A stretch of DNA of 64,000 nt from Alicyclobacillus sp. SO9 (GTDB taxonomy: Bacteria > Bacillota > Bacilli > Alicyclobacillales > Alicyclobacillaceae), in contig NZ_CP066339.1 of assembly GCF_016406125.1 (NCBI RefSeq), forward strand, positions 1,674,001-1,738,000, written 5' to 3'. A program made the translations under genes and the position numbers. Each line of letters opens with the position of its first letter. The stretch's first letter is position 1. The notes under the pieces are model-generated. The model was not told where the DNA came from, made no database searches, and was given only the letters and a program-made list of their open reading frames with translations. Positions 37,204 through 46,629 of the stretch are shown one piece after another.

Positions 37204-38118
37204 ATGGAGCAACTGTTGCGTTCACTGTTTCAGTCTATGGCTAAGAGCAAATCGGCAAACAGGTGGGCGAAACGATACGGTCTTCACTTGGGTGCCCAAA
37301 GGTTTGTGGCCGGCGAAACCATTCAGAGCGCAATTGAAGCGATACGGCAGTTGAATCAGCAGGGTATGGCGGCCACACTCGATCACCTTGGGGAGTTTGT
37401 TAGTGACCCTGCGGAAGCCAGAGCTTCAGCAGATTATGGTATTCGCACTCTGGAGGCCATATACAATTCGGGTGTGCAGTCATCTCTTTCGCTAAAACTG
37501 ACGCAGATGGGGTTGGATATCGATAGAACCCTTTGTATGGAAAATATGCACAGAATTTTGACGGCAGCAAGGGAACTTGGCTTACTCGTAACAATTGATA
37601 TGGAAGACTCTCGCCATTGTCAAGAAACACTGGATATTTTGGATGAGTTGCGCATTGATTACAAAAGTGTAGGGACGGTCATTCAGTCATCTTTGTATCG
37701 CAGCATTCAGGATGTGAAGCGGCTTGGCGAGGCAGGTGTCCACCTGCGAATTGTAAAGGGTGCCTATCGGGAACCGGCATCTGTTGCGTATCAGGACAAA
37801 GCCGATGTAGATGTGAACTACATCAAATTAGTTGAGACACACTTAAAAAGCCCGGGTTTTACAGCTATCGCAACTCATGACGAAACCATCGTCAATTATG
37901 CACTACAGTTCATCGAAAAGTTCAAGTTCGACAAGAAGACCTACGAGTTTCAAATGCTGTATGGCATTGGGACAGTTCTTCAAAAGAAGCTTGTGGATGA
38001 AGGCTACCCTGTCCGCGTCTACGTGCCGTACGGAAATGACTGGTACGGTTATTTTATGCGCCGTCTTGCTGAGCGGCCTGCTAATGTCAGCTTTGTTTTA
38101 CGAGGGATATTCAGATGA
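37204..38118 (+). CDS. Proline dehydrogenase
   Basis: FAD enzyme oxidising proline to pyrroline-5-carboxylate, giving electrons to quinone. 304 residues, the usual length of monofunctional Firmicute enzymes. Motifs: LDHLGE (start of barrel), SLKLTQMGLDID, TIDMEDSRH, VKGAYREP, IATHDE, YEFQMLYGIG and the C-terminal VRVYVPYGNDWYGYFMRRLAERPAN that closes on proline. ATG with GGAAGAG upstream. The partner P5C dehydrogenase is not in the window. Confidence 0.94.
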   Translation: MEQLLRSLFQSMAKSKSANRWAKRYGLHLGAQRFVAGETIQSAIEAIRQLNQQGMAATLDHLGEFVSDPAEARASADYGIRTLEAIYNSGVQSSLSLKLTQMGLDIDRTLCMENMHRILTAARELGLLVTIDMEDSRHCQETLDILDELRIDYKSVGTVIQSSLYRSIQDVKRLGEAGVHLRIVKGAYREPASVAYQDKADVDVNYIKLVETHLKSPGFTAIATHDETIVNYALQFIEKFKFDKKTYEFQMLYGIGTVLQKKLVDEGYPVRVYVPYGNDWYGYFMRRLAERPANVSFVLRGIFR

Positions 38119-38144
38119 AGATGAGTTGAGCAACGAGGGGGGAC

Positions 38145-39755
38145 TTGCTTGTGGAAACAACGATTCTAATTGTACTTTTGGTGGTTTTTGTCGTCACTCC
38201 GGGAGCATTTATGGTATTTCTCTACCTGGCATCCCGTAAACCCCAGCACTCTGTGATTAGAGCTCATCCGTACTTGGGCTGGGTTCGGTACTTCCTCGAG
38301 AAAATGGGTCCGGAATTTCGACAATACTGGTTTGATCAGGACTCACAAGGCAAGCCCTTTTCCCGCGCAGACTTCACAGGGTTGGTGTACTCGGCCAAAT
38401 ATCGTACTGACTTGATTAGTTTCGGAGCAAAGCGGGACTATGAGCAGGCCGGGTTTTATATTTCCAACTCAATGTTTCCAAAGTTGGTTGAAGAACTGCG
38501 TGTAGACAACTTGGAAGAGGCATCAGGGAAGAAATACGAGATTGACAAGGAGGGCCTGCTGACAAGGCGAGAACATATGGTGGATGATACAGTCAGCAAG
38601 TGGCTGTACACAGAACCCGATGAAATTGTTGTCGGCGAAAGGCGCAAAGTTCCCTGGAGAATGAGAGGTTTCTTTGGTGCGTCTGCAACCTCCTACGGTG
38701 CTGTGGGCGAACACTATATTCTCTCAACCGGAAACGGTGCAAGAATGGCAGGCGGTTCCTGGATTAACACTGGGGAAGGCGGTATAGCCAAGGAGCATCT
38801 TGAAACGGGTGCAGATATTGTGGCACAGATTGGACCCGGATTGTTTGGCTACAGAGACGACAAGGGCAACTTTTCCATTGAGGAATTTCGCAAGCAGGCG
38901 GCTCATGAAAATGTGAAGGCATTTGAACTTAAATTTGCACAGGGTGCTAAAATCCGTGGCGGGCACCTGGAAGGTTCAAAGGTCAATGAAAAAATTGCCG
39001 AGATTCGCAAGGTACCTGTTGGTCAGACCGTAAACTCACCAAACCGATTTCCGTTTCTTCACTCCGTTGAAGACACGGTCCGTTTTGTTCAAATGTTGCA
39101 GGAAGAAGGCGGCAAGCCTGTCGGCATCAAGATTGTGGTTGGAGACAAAGACAGACTTGAACGGTTTATTGAAGAAATGGCAGCACTCAAAGCTTATCCT
39201 GACTTTATTACTGTGGACGGAAGCGAAGGCGGTTCTGGAGCCACATTTAAATCGATGGCGGATTCCATGGGGCTCCCCCTGTATCCAGCCCTGGTGTTGA
39301 TAGACAATGCACTTAGAAAGTATGGAATTCGTGATGAAGTAAAAGTCTTTGCTTCCGGGAAGTTGATTTCCGCAGATAAGGTGGCTATTGCACTGGCGCT
39401 TGGCGCAGATGCCGTCAATTCGGCTCGCGGGTTTATGATGGCCAATGGCTGCATTATGGCCCTGCAGTGCCATACAGGGAAGTGCCCAACGGGTATCACT
39501 ACCACGGACCCCAAGTATCAGGAGGCACTGGTCCCCAAAGAAAAACAGTGGCGTGTTATGAATTACATTGTGAGTCTGCGCCAAGGTGTCTTTGCATTGG
39601 CAGCTGCTTGCGGGTTGGAGAGTCCCCGCGAACTAAAGCGGGAACACGTAGTCTATCAAAACGAGTTTGGGCGAACGGTTCGAGTTTGTGACTTGTTCCC
39701 TTATCCGGATTCTAATTTACAATCCAATGATTCCTTGGAGGATGTCATTAGCTGA
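38145..39755 (+). CDS. Membrane-anchored FMN-binding glutamate-synthase-like protein
   Basis: 536 residues. An N-terminal membrane helix (TTILIVLLVVFVVTPGAFMVFLYLA) precedes a GltS alpha-subunit FMN barrel: LSTGNGARMAGGSWINTGEGG, QIGPGLFGYRD, GAKIRGGHLEG, VDGSEGGSGA, SGKLISADKVAIALALGAD and the cluster cysteines in GCIMALQCHTGKCPTGI. The glutaminase domain of glutamate synthase is missing, so it is an uncharacterised membrane oxidoreductase of the GltB-like family. Starts: TTG at 38145 or GTG at 38151, the latter with AGGGGGG 8 bases upstream. Confidence 0.82.
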   Translation: MLVETTILIVLLVVFVVTPGAFMVFLYLASRKPQHSVIRAHPYLGWVRYFLEKMGPEFRQYWFDQDSQGKPFSRADFTGLVYSAKYRTDLISFGAKRDYEQAGFYISNSMFPKLVEELRVDNLEEASGKKYEIDKEGLLTRREHMVDDTVSKWLYTEPDEIVVGERRKVPWRMRGFFGASATSYGAVGEHYILSTGNGARMAGGSWINTGEGGIAKEHLETGADIVAQIGPGLFGYRDDKGNFSIEEFRKQAAHENVKAFELKFAQGAKIRGGHLEGSKVNEKIAEIRKVPVGQTVNSPNRFPFLHSVEDTVRFVQMLQEEGGKPVGIKIVVGDKDRLERFIEEMAALKAYPDFITVDGSEGGSGATFKSMADSMGLPLYPALVLIDNALRKYGIRDEVKVFASGKLISADKVAIALALGADAVNSARGFMMANGCIMALQCHTGKCPTGITTTDPKYQEALVPKEKQWRVMNYIVSLRQGVFALAAACGLESPRELKREHVVYQNEFGRTVRVCDLFPYPDSNLQSNDSLEDVIS

Positions 39756-39771
39756 TTTCCAGATAACTGTT

Positions 39772-41016
39772 TCACCTACTCCGGTGCCGCCATGTGGATG
39801 ATTGTTGTGACGGCACCCCGGAAGGTGTGCCTCCTGTCAGTGGTTCTGTCAACGACGCTGTCAATGGTTCTGTCAATGGTTCTGTCAATGATTGATAGAG
39901 TTTCTTAAACCGATGTGCTGTAGACTGCCACGAGAACTCGCCAGCACGTGCTCTCGACACGAAAGACTGGCTGTGCAAGTCATGAGGATTCTGCAAGAAA
40001 TAGGCGATGGCAGCGCGAAATGATTCCGCACTATGGGGGTTGTCAACGAGCATGCCAGCTCCCTTTTCTAGGATTTCCTCAATTCCCCCCACTCGGCTGC
40101 CGATGACAGGCAAGCCGCTGGACATGGCTTCCAAGTTGACTAGACCAAATGCCTCCCGGTATTGAGACGGACATACGAATAAATGGTGTCGGCTATAGTA
40201 AAGAGGTAATTCCTCATGTGCAACAAATCCTGTGAAAGTAACGGGATAGCCCGCAGCTGACTTCTTCACTTGATTCTCGTACTGTTGCTCCCATGGATGC
40301 GTTTTTCCAACAATGGTAAGTTCAACTGGGTAGCCCGCGTTCACCAGCCGTTTGACCGCATCTACCAAAACCTGTACACCCTTTTGACGAATTACCCGCC
40401 CGACAAACAATACCTTTAGGGGTTGCTCCTTTGAGAAGCTTTCCAAGTCACGCTTGACCGAAGTGCTGTCAGGAAACAGCGATGTATCAATGCCTGGATA
40501 AATGACGGTAGCGTTCCAGTGGCTCTTTTTCATAGAATACTTGTCAACAATCATGTTGCGAAGATAACGGCTGATGAGAACGACAGTGTCCAGTGACTCT
40601 AGTGTGGTCTTGACCTCGTTCTGAAGGATGTGTCGAGGGCCAAGAAACGTATTGGAGTACAGGTGAACAAGTGTCGGCTTTTTCATGGTTTGTTTAACGA
40701 AACCAGCAAATTTCGGACGGTTGTCAATTTGAATGACGTCTGGATTGATTTGGGATAGAACGTGAAGCGCCTGTTTTTGGTAGTCTTGTTTGCCTGCAGC
40801 GCGAATCGTGTAATGAAAAACTCCGTTGTCGTAGGTCTGTCGCCAACCACTTTGGCGGGTCTTGTCAGGACTTATCAAAAAGATTGTTGGTTCATCACTT
40901 GCAAAAGGGTTTGCCTGAGAAAAATGCCGAAGCAGTGTATGTGTGTATATTTGCACGGAACCTCCTCTGACTGGCGGGATTGGGAGGTCTTCCGGCGTTA
41001 CGTACCCAACTTTCAT
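39772..41016 (-). CDS. GT4 family glycosyltransferase
   Basis: 414 residues with the GT-B fold: N terminus KVGYVTPEDLPIPPVRGGSVQIYT, IYPGIDTSLF, KVLFVGRVIRQKGVQVLVDAV, TFTGFV and the donor-site EAFGLVNLEAMSSGLPVIGSRVGGIEEIL. Retaining sugar transfer from a nucleotide sugar is expected. It resembles CotSA-type spore-coat glycosyltransferases and faces a YheC/D gene (spore-coat associated), which suggests a spore role (inference). The C terminus has a repeated LTEPLTEPLTASLTEPLT tail coded by 12-bp repeats. ATG 7 bases after GAGGAGG. Confidence 0.85.
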   Translation of the reverse strand: MKVGYVTPEDLPIPPVRGGSVQIYTHTLLRHFSQANPFASDEPTIFLISPDKTRQSGWRQTYDNGVFHYTIRAAGKQDYQKQALHVLSQINPDVIQIDNRPKFAGFVKQTMKKPTLVHLYSNTFLGPRHILQNEVKTTLESLDTVVLISRYLRNMIVDKYSMKKSHWNATVIYPGIDTSLFPDSTSVKRDLESFSKEQPLKVLFVGRVIRQKGVQVLVDAVKRLVNAGYPVELTIVGKTHPWEQQYENQVKKSAAGYPVTFTGFVAHEELPLYYSRHHLFVCPSQYREAFGLVNLEAMSSGLPVIGSRVGGIEEILEKGAGMLVDNPHSAESFRAAIAYFLQNPHDLHSQSFVSRARAGEFSWQSTAHRFKKLYQSLTEPLTEPLTASLTEPLTGGTPSGVPSQQSSTWRHRSR

Positions 41017-41195
41017 TTTCAAACCTCCTCTGTCCGTACAGTGAACGGGCGCAAACGTAGTTCTCCAACAAGCATATGGCTGTGCCCCTCAAGTTCGCAT
41101 CTGGCACCCGTCATTAGTCCTGCTAAATCAAGCAAACGCCTACCCCTCAAGAAAACTCAGTACATACGCTGTAGGGAACACTGGAGGGGTTTTGA

Positions 41196-42311
41196 ATGCT
41201 GGCTGTTGTGACCAATGTCTTTCCTTTGGATCCAAATCTGCAGCGGCGCGCGACCGCATTTCGAATACTGGCAGAAACAGTGGCTTTCTATGGTCAAGAT
41301 ATCATTGTTAGTTCTCCCCAAAAGCTAGGCAAAGACGGAAGCATTACGGGATGGGAATTTGTTGCTCCTACGCCGGCACAAGGACTCGAATGGAGGCAAT
41401 CGGTTCGCCCGCTGCCCACGCAGACAGTCTTCTTTGATTCGATGTACCTCGGTGCGGGAAAAGCGGAGCGCAATCTCCTTCAAAGTATGCGGGTGCTTGC
41501 ACAGAGTAAGAACCTCCCTTGGTTCAACCCCGTTTTACCTGGCAAACATCGGTTGTTTCGGTGGTTGTCGCAACAACCTCTGGAACTGGGGTCTGTACCT
41601 GTCACATACGGCAGATTCACGATAAAAAAGCTGCAGGCGGATTTGAAAGACGGGAAGACACTATGGCTTAAACCCGCATTTGGTTCCGGCGGAATGAACA
41701 TGGTTCGGATGCAGTATGTTCCTCCCAATCAGTACCGTGTGGTCGGAGAACGGATGAGTGATGGTCGGGTCGATGAAGTGATGGAGGATGGAGAGTTACA
41801 ACGAATGCTCCAACTCCTATTGGCGCGCCAGCCCTACTTCTTGCAGGAGAACGTGCCTCTGTTGGCCGATACTAAGGGGAGCAGAGTGGATTTTCGGGTT
41901 ACACTTGTCCGGGATGTAACCGGTGCATGGCAGACCGTTGCCATAACACTGCGCAAGAGTGCGCCAGAGTCCTATCTGACCAATTATCATGCAGGAGGAA
42001 ACATTTTTTCCCTGGCCTTTCAGAAAGAAAATGTAGTGCCAAAAGACCTGTCCGTTGACCCCGAGATGGTCTCATTGGAGAACATCAAGGGATTTTCCTA
42101 CAGTATTGCTTCAGTCCTGCAAGCTCGGTATCCCGCTCTAGGGGTCCTTGGTGTTGATGTAGCGCAGGCCGACAACGGCCAACTCTACGTGTATGACTGT
42201 AACACTCGGCCGGGACGAGACATTCTGACAGATGACGAACTCGTTCATTTTATGAAACACGTCGCCGGGTTTGCAGAGTACCTACGACGACAGAGTTCGT
42301 TGGATGGCTAA
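41196..42311 (+). CDS. YheC/YheD family ATP-grasp protein (spore-coat associated)
   Basis: 371 residues. The N-terminal part carries the YheC/D pattern (FNPVLPGKHRLFRWLSQQP); the C-terminal ATP-grasp part has WLKPAFGSGGMNMVRM, PYFLQENVPLL, RVDFRVTLVRD, LGVLGVDVAQADNGQLYVYDCNTRPGRDIL. B. subtilis YheC and YheD are endospore coat-associated proteins of unknown reaction, with YheD forming rings around the forespore. It starts the long plus-strand glycan gene run, divergent from the GT4 gene. Confidence 0.82.
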   Translation: MLAVVTNVFPLDPNLQRRATAFRILAETVAFYGQDIIVSSPQKLGKDGSITGWEFVAPTPAQGLEWRQSVRPLPTQTVFFDSMYLGAGKAERNLLQSMRVLAQSKNLPWFNPVLPGKHRLFRWLSQQPLELGSVPVTYGRFTIKKLQADLKDGKTLWLKPAFGSGGMNMVRMQYVPPNQYRVVGERMSDGRVDEVMEDGELQRMLQLLLARQPYFLQENVPLLADTKGSRVDFRVTLVRDVTGAWQTVAITLRKSAPESYLTNYHAGGNIFSLAFQKENVVPKDLSVDPEMVSLENIKGFSYSIASVLQARYPALGVLGVDVAQADNGQLYVYDCNTRPGRDILTDDELVHFMKHVAGFAEYLRRQSSLDG

Positions 42312-42332
42312 GGTGAGGAGTGTGCATTTCTA

Positions 42333-43331
42333 ATGAAAATTTTAGTGACTGGTGGTGCGGGTTTCATCGGGTCTCATTTGGCGGACACGCTGTTGGAAGA
42401 GGGTCACAAAGTAACCGTTCTGGACGATCTCTCTAATGGACACTTGTCTTACACAGAAAGTGCGAGGAAGTATTCGCAGTATCAATTTGTTAAAGGAAGT
42501 GTCCTGAACAAGGCGTTGGTTTCATCCCTCGTACAGAGTCACGATGCGGTGTTTCATCTGGCTGCTGTACTGGGGGTTAAGAAGTGTATGGAAGATCCGC
42601 TGACGACGATTGAAGCCTCGATTTTCGGAACGCATAATGTGGCGACCGCATGCTGGATTTGGGATAAAAAGCTGGTTTTTGCATCGACGTCAGAAGTCTA
42701 CGGGAAGAATACTGCATTGCCTTTTCATGAAGAGTCGAACCGTGTATTGGGGGCAACCACATACCAGCGTTGGGCCTATGCAACGGCAAAAGCTGTTGAT
42801 GAACACGTTTGTCTCGGTTATGCACAGAAAGGACTTAGGGTAACGATTCTTCGTTACTTTAATATGTACGGTCCGCGTGCTACGGCAACACCTTATGCTG
42901 GTGTCATACCACAAATGATAGAGCGTGCAATTCGCGACAAGCCTGTGATTGTGCACCAAGATGGAACGCAAACGCGGTGTTTTACGTTTGTTAAGGACGG
43001 CGTTCAGGCGACAGTTCGAGCCCTGTCCCAAACTGCAGATGGACTTGTAATAAATGTAGGTACTTCCGACGAGATACAAATTAAGGACCTGGCAGATAAA
43101 ATTGTCGGATTGTCGAAATCGGGATCGGCCACAGCCTATGTTCCCTACAAGGAGATTTATGGTTCCGGATACGAAGATTCTCCTCGACGTGTTCCGTTTT
43201 TGCAGCGTCAAATTGAAGTGTTGGGCTGGCAGGCGCAAACCTCCCTCGACGAAGGATTAAGGCAGACAATTGCATGGCATAGACAGGAAGCAGCTGTGAC
43301 TAAAGAGGGTTCCGTACATGCAGAGAAATAG
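42333..43331 (+). CDS. NAD-dependent nucleotide-sugar epimerase/dehydratase
   Basis: 332 residues of the extended SDR family: NAD loop TGGAGFIGSHLADTL, VFHLAAVLGVKKC, ASTSEVYGK and catalytic Tyr-x3-Lys in WAYATAKAVDEH. The closest wording is UDP-glucuronate decarboxylase / GalE-type enzymes, but the sugar cannot be assigned by eye. It follows YheC/D by 21 bp and overlaps the next glycosyltransferase by 14 bases. Confidence 0.85.
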   Translation: MKILVTGGAGFIGSHLADTLLEEGHKVTVLDDLSNGHLSYTESARKYSQYQFVKGSVLNKALVSSLVQSHDAVFHLAAVLGVKKCMEDPLTTIEASIFGTHNVATACWIWDKKLVFASTSEVYGKNTALPFHEESNRVLGATTYQRWAYATAKAVDEHVCLGYAQKGLRVTILRYFNMYGPRATATPYAGVIPQMIERAIRDKPVIVHQDGTQTRCFTFVKDGVQATVRALSQTADGLVINVGTSDEIQIKDLADKIVGLSKSGSATAYVPYKEIYGSGYEDSPRRVPFLQRQIEVLGWQAQTSLDEGLRQTIAWHRQEAAVTKEGSVHAEK

Positions 43332-45174
43332 GGTGGGTCAAAGGAGAAGGAAACAAGGAACTGCTTTCAGCGGGGTTCGCCCGGAAAGGTTGAAACCGAG
43401 AGGGAAAAGCACAGTGAAAACACAGAGTCTGCAGGGTGCAAATAGAAGACTAAAGAGACAGATGGATGAGCCGAAAGAACAACAGGGAATGTCTTCTGGG
43501 CAACCAGTCTTATTCTACAAGCCGGTGAGTGTGAGCAGAAAACCGGCAAAACCGGCAGAACGGGCAAAATCGGCAAAACCGACAAAACCGGCAGAACGGG
43601 CTCGAAGTCACCAACCTGTCCCTTCGGCTCCATTGCGAAATAAGCGGTACAGGTTGTCAGTGATTGTGCCAGCCATGAATGAGGCGCAGTCGATTGGGGA
43701 AGTTCTGCGTGAAGTGCAGCGGTTGGGGCCGAATGAGGTGATTGTGGTCGTCAACGGATCGGGGGATGCAACTTCCCAGATTGCGCGAAGTTTTGGGGCC
43801 AAGGTGATTGAGTTTGCACACCCGCTTGGTAATGATGTCGGAAGAGCCGTAGGTGCTTTGCACACAGACGCTGACATTTATTTGTTTATTGACGGAGACT
43901 TCGCAGTGAAAGCGGATGTACTGTTGAAACTGATTCGTGAAGTACAGACAGGGACTGATGTCGCATTAAACAGTCTACATTGGTTGGCCAGGTATGAGCG
44001 GCCCGATATACCCAGTATGGATCGGTATTTCCTTAACATGCTGGCTGGCAGAAATGATTTGGGGCTGGAAAACCTGCTCACCATTCCACATGCGCTGAGT
44101 CGTCAAGCTGTGAATGCGATTGGTTCATCGACCTTGGCGAATCCACTGTTGGCTACTGTTATAGCAATCGATAAGGGTTTGAAAATAGCTTGTCCTACGG
44201 CTCTTGATGTCTTGGCCAAAAACAAGTTTAGACCGAATCACAGACGGCAGCGCGGAGAGAAGATGTCTTCTGCATTTCAGAGAATGCATGGAGACACCGT
44301 GGAGGCGGTTCGATACTGGATGGATATGCACCCGCCCCGAGAGAGTGCGCTTTTATCTGCTTGGACATTGGAGGGTTTGGAACATGAGGACGAATCTCCT
44401 CCGGGAAAGTCATCGCTATCTGCCGACAGTGTTGTGCTATGGATGCCGAAATGGGTAGAGCAACATCAAACCGTGATTCAAGACCTTCAACAAGAGGACG
44501 TACAGATTGTGTTGGTGACACCGAAACAAGTCTGGAATGCTTCCGGACTCGCTTCCAGTCCAATCATTCAAAACGTGGAGCTTGTACAGCTAAACTCACT
44601 TGGATACCAGCAACTGGCGTTCGCGGCGGGTGCGCTGAAAGCAACTGGACATTCTGTTGTATTTCACGACTTATCGGTTCCGATTCATGCAGCACAACTC
44701 TTGGAGTTTACAGAAATGCTGCATGAAGGCAAAGCAGATGTAGTTGTCACCAACCAAATTCCTCATCCCGTTGCATTGAAGCAGATGTCACCAGCGGCTT
44801 TGGGAAACTGGTTTGTCAATGTCACAGAGGGACAGGACCATCTCAGGGCTTCAGGCATGCTGTTGCCGCCATTTGCCTTGCGGTCATCTGTCTTGCACGT
44901 CCTCACACCGAAGGCTCTTTTAAATCTGGTGCTTGCGCAAGCCAAGGCTGCAATGTCAGCCTTTAGCATTCAGAGCGGGCCGTCTCTTAACACTTTGGCT
45001 GGGTACGATGAATCGCAACGAAAGAGGAACTTTGCACTCCCTCAGATTCTTAACCAGTTTTCGGAAACACTGGATTACTGGACTGCTCACATGGGGCGGC
45101 GAGGAGGTTTTACTGATGAAGGCAGGGACAGGAGTGTACTCCCTGCCATCCCTCCTCGCTACTATACAGACTAG
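43318..45174 (+). CDS. GT2 glycosyltransferase with basic tail and a second, degenerate half
   Basis: 618 residues. Residues 1-112 are basic and low in complexity, with repeats of KPAKPAERAKSAKPTKPAERA type. About 113-345 is a GT-A domain: LSVIVPAMNEAQSIGEVLRE, EVIVVVNGSGDATSQIA, and the metal motif as DGDF in LFIDGDFAVKADV. From about 375 the protein continues with a second block (VVLWMPKWVEQHQTVIQDL, SLGYQQLAFAAGALKATGHSVVFHDLS) that again looks like a GT-A core but keeps only HDLS where DxD is expected. It may be a non-catalytic GT domain. ATG overlaps the upstream gene. Confidence 0.78.
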   Translation: MQRNRVGQRRRKQGTAFSGVRPERLKPRGKSTVKTQSLQGANRRLKRQMDEPKEQQGMSSGQPVLFYKPVSVSRKPAKPAERAKSAKPTKPAERARSHQPVPSAPLRNKRYRLSVIVPAMNEAQSIGEVLREVQRLGPNEVIVVVNGSGDATSQIARSFGAKVIEFAHPLGNDVGRAVGALHTDADIYLFIDGDFAVKADVLLKLIREVQTGTDVALNSLHWLARYERPDIPSMDRYFLNMLAGRNDLGLENLLTIPHALSRQAVNAIGSSTLANPLLATVIAIDKGLKIACPTALDVLAKNKFRPNHRRQRGEKMSSAFQRMHGDTVEAVRYWMDMHPPRESALLSAWTLEGLEHEDESPPGKSSLSADSVVLWMPKWVEQHQTVIQDLQQEDVQIVLVTPKQVWNASGLASSPIIQNVELVQLNSLGYQQLAFAAGALKATGHSVVFHDLSVPIHAAQLLEFTEMLHEGKADVVVTNQIPHPVALKQMSPAALGNWFVNVTEGQDHLRASGMLLPPFALRSSVLHVLTPKALLNLVLAQAKAAMSAFSIQSGPSLNTLAGYDESQRKRNFALPQILNQFSETLDYWTAHMGRRGGFTDEGRDRSVLPAIPPRYYTD

Positions 45175-45237
45175 CCGTGCACTTTGTCCGCGCTCATGTC
45201 AGTAATCGTAATCGTACATGATATCCGCACATTTCTA

Positions 45238-45263
45238 GACGCGCAGGTTGTATGCCTGCGCGT
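45238..45263 (+). promoter_or_regulatory. Strong hairpin before the nucleotide-sugar dehydrogenase
   Basis: Perfect 10-bp stem GACGCGCAGG-TTGTAT-CCTGCGCGTC, 57 bp before the next start codon. No T run follows, so it is either a weak terminator or a leader structure. Confidence 0.5.
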
Positions 45264-45319
45264 CCGTGCTTGTTCCTCCGTACTATAGCGTAGGTGTCGT
45301 GCTGAAAGGAGGAAGGCAA

Positions 45320-46600
45320 GTGCATGTAGCAAGTGAAAGCCCAACAACATTTGCGCGAGTCTCCGTGGTAGGACTCGGTTTTGTAGGCTTGCCTTTGGCA
45401 TTAGCATTTTGGCGCAGTGGATATCATGTGACCGGCATCGATGTAGATACCTCAAAGTTGAATCGGCTTCGTGAGGGAAAGAGTTACCTGAGTAGTGTTT
45501 GTAATGAGGAACTTGCAGAGCTGATGGCGTCACCCGCCTTTTCGGTCAGCGGCAACTTTGATGCAGTAGCTGAAACAGATGCGGTGATTGTCTGTGTACC
45601 AACCCCTTTAAACGAGGCGAAGCTTCCAGACTTGAAGTATGTCACAGATGCCTGTGTTTCAATCTCTCCTCATTTGCATTCGAATCAACTGTTTGTATTG
45701 GAGAGCTCAACGTACCCAGGAACAACAGAAGACGAAATCATTCCCTTACTCGAAAAATCGGGACTCAGGGCAGGCCGGGATTTTTACGTGGCTTATTCTC
45801 CGGAGCGAATTAATCCGGGAAGTGACGCTCCCTTGGAAGAGATTCCGAAAGTGATTGGCGGAGTAAATGACCTGTCTTTGCAGCAGGCAGTAGGGTTGTA
45901 TTCACGTGTATTTCACAAGCTGGTACCTGTTTCGTCTCTAAAGACAGCAGAAATGACCAAATTGGTCGAGAACACACAGCGTTTTGTGAATATCTCCTTA
46001 ATGAACCAGTTGACGAGGCTCTGTCAGACACTGGACGTCAGCATTTGGGAAGTCATTGATGCTGCGGCAACGAAACCCTACGGCTTTACACCCTATTATC
46101 CGGGGCCTGGAATTGGGGGGCATTGTATTCCGGTGGATCCGCTGTATCTGCAGTGGTTGGCAAATGAAAACGGGTATTCCCTTGGGCTTGTGAAGGAATC
46201 GCAAGCGGTTAACGATGAAATGCCAAGCTATATCGCCGACCGTATTTTGCTGCTGGCAAAGGACAAGAATCCGCGCGTACTCATTGTCGGAGTAACGTAC
46301 AAACCGGATGTCAATGACATCCGCGAATCAGCGTCACTGGAAGTAGTGAGACAGTTGATTGAACGAGGTGTTGACGTGGATTATTTCGATCCGTTTGTAC
46401 CCGAAATTGTTGTGCCAAAAGCCCGGCTGCAATCTGTAGTGCTCAGTCCCGATGCGATTGCAGGATATGATGCAGTCGCTGTTTTAACCGCACATTCCGC
46501 TGTTGACTACAGCCTGCTTCAAAGCAGAGCCAAGGTGATTTTGGACACTCAAAATACGTTTCGAGCGGGCGACAGACGAGAAAACGTAGTGAAGCTTTAA
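45320..46600 (+). CDS. UDP-N-acetylglucosamine 6-dehydrogenase-type enzyme (WbpA-like)
   Basis: 426 residues of the UDP-sugar 6-dehydrogenase family: VVGLGFVGLPLALAF, VCVPTPLN, ESSTYPGTTE, YSPERINPG, and catalytic Cys in GGHCIPVDPLYL. The AATKPYGFTPYYPGPGIGGHCIPVDP string is typical of WbpA (UDP-GlcNAc to UDP-GlcNAcA) rather than UDP-glucose dehydrogenases. GTG with AAAGGAGG 7 bases upstream. With the next gene and those at 50601 and 51381 it completes a UDP-diacetamido-uronate pathway. Confidence 0.85.
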   Translation: MHVASESPTTFARVSVVGLGFVGLPLALAFWRSGYHVTGIDVDTSKLNRLREGKSYLSSVCNEELAELMASPAFSVSGNFDAVAETDAVIVCVPTPLNEAKLPDLKYVTDACVSISPHLHSNQLFVLESSTYPGTTEDEIIPLLEKSGLRAGRDFYVAYSPERINPGSDAPLEEIPKVIGGVNDLSLQQAVGLYSRVFHKLVPVSSLKTAEMTKLVENTQRFVNISLMNQLTRLCQTLDVSIWEVIDAAATKPYGFTPYYPGPGIGGHCIPVDPLYLQWLANENGYSLGLVKESQAVNDEMPSYIADRILLLAKDKNPRVLIVGVTYKPDVNDIRESASLEVVRQLIERGVDVDYFDPFVPEIVVPKARLQSVVLSPDAIAGYDAVAVLTAHSAVDYSLLQSRAKVILDTQNTFRAGDRRENVVKL

Positions 46601-46629
46601 CGACATTATGAATTGCACAGTGGTGAGAG

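Noticed and set aside
41140-41175. Sigma-K promoter before the YheC/D gene
   Set aside because: CATACGCTG misses the last A, and the nearest AC is at 19 instead of 16-17 bases.
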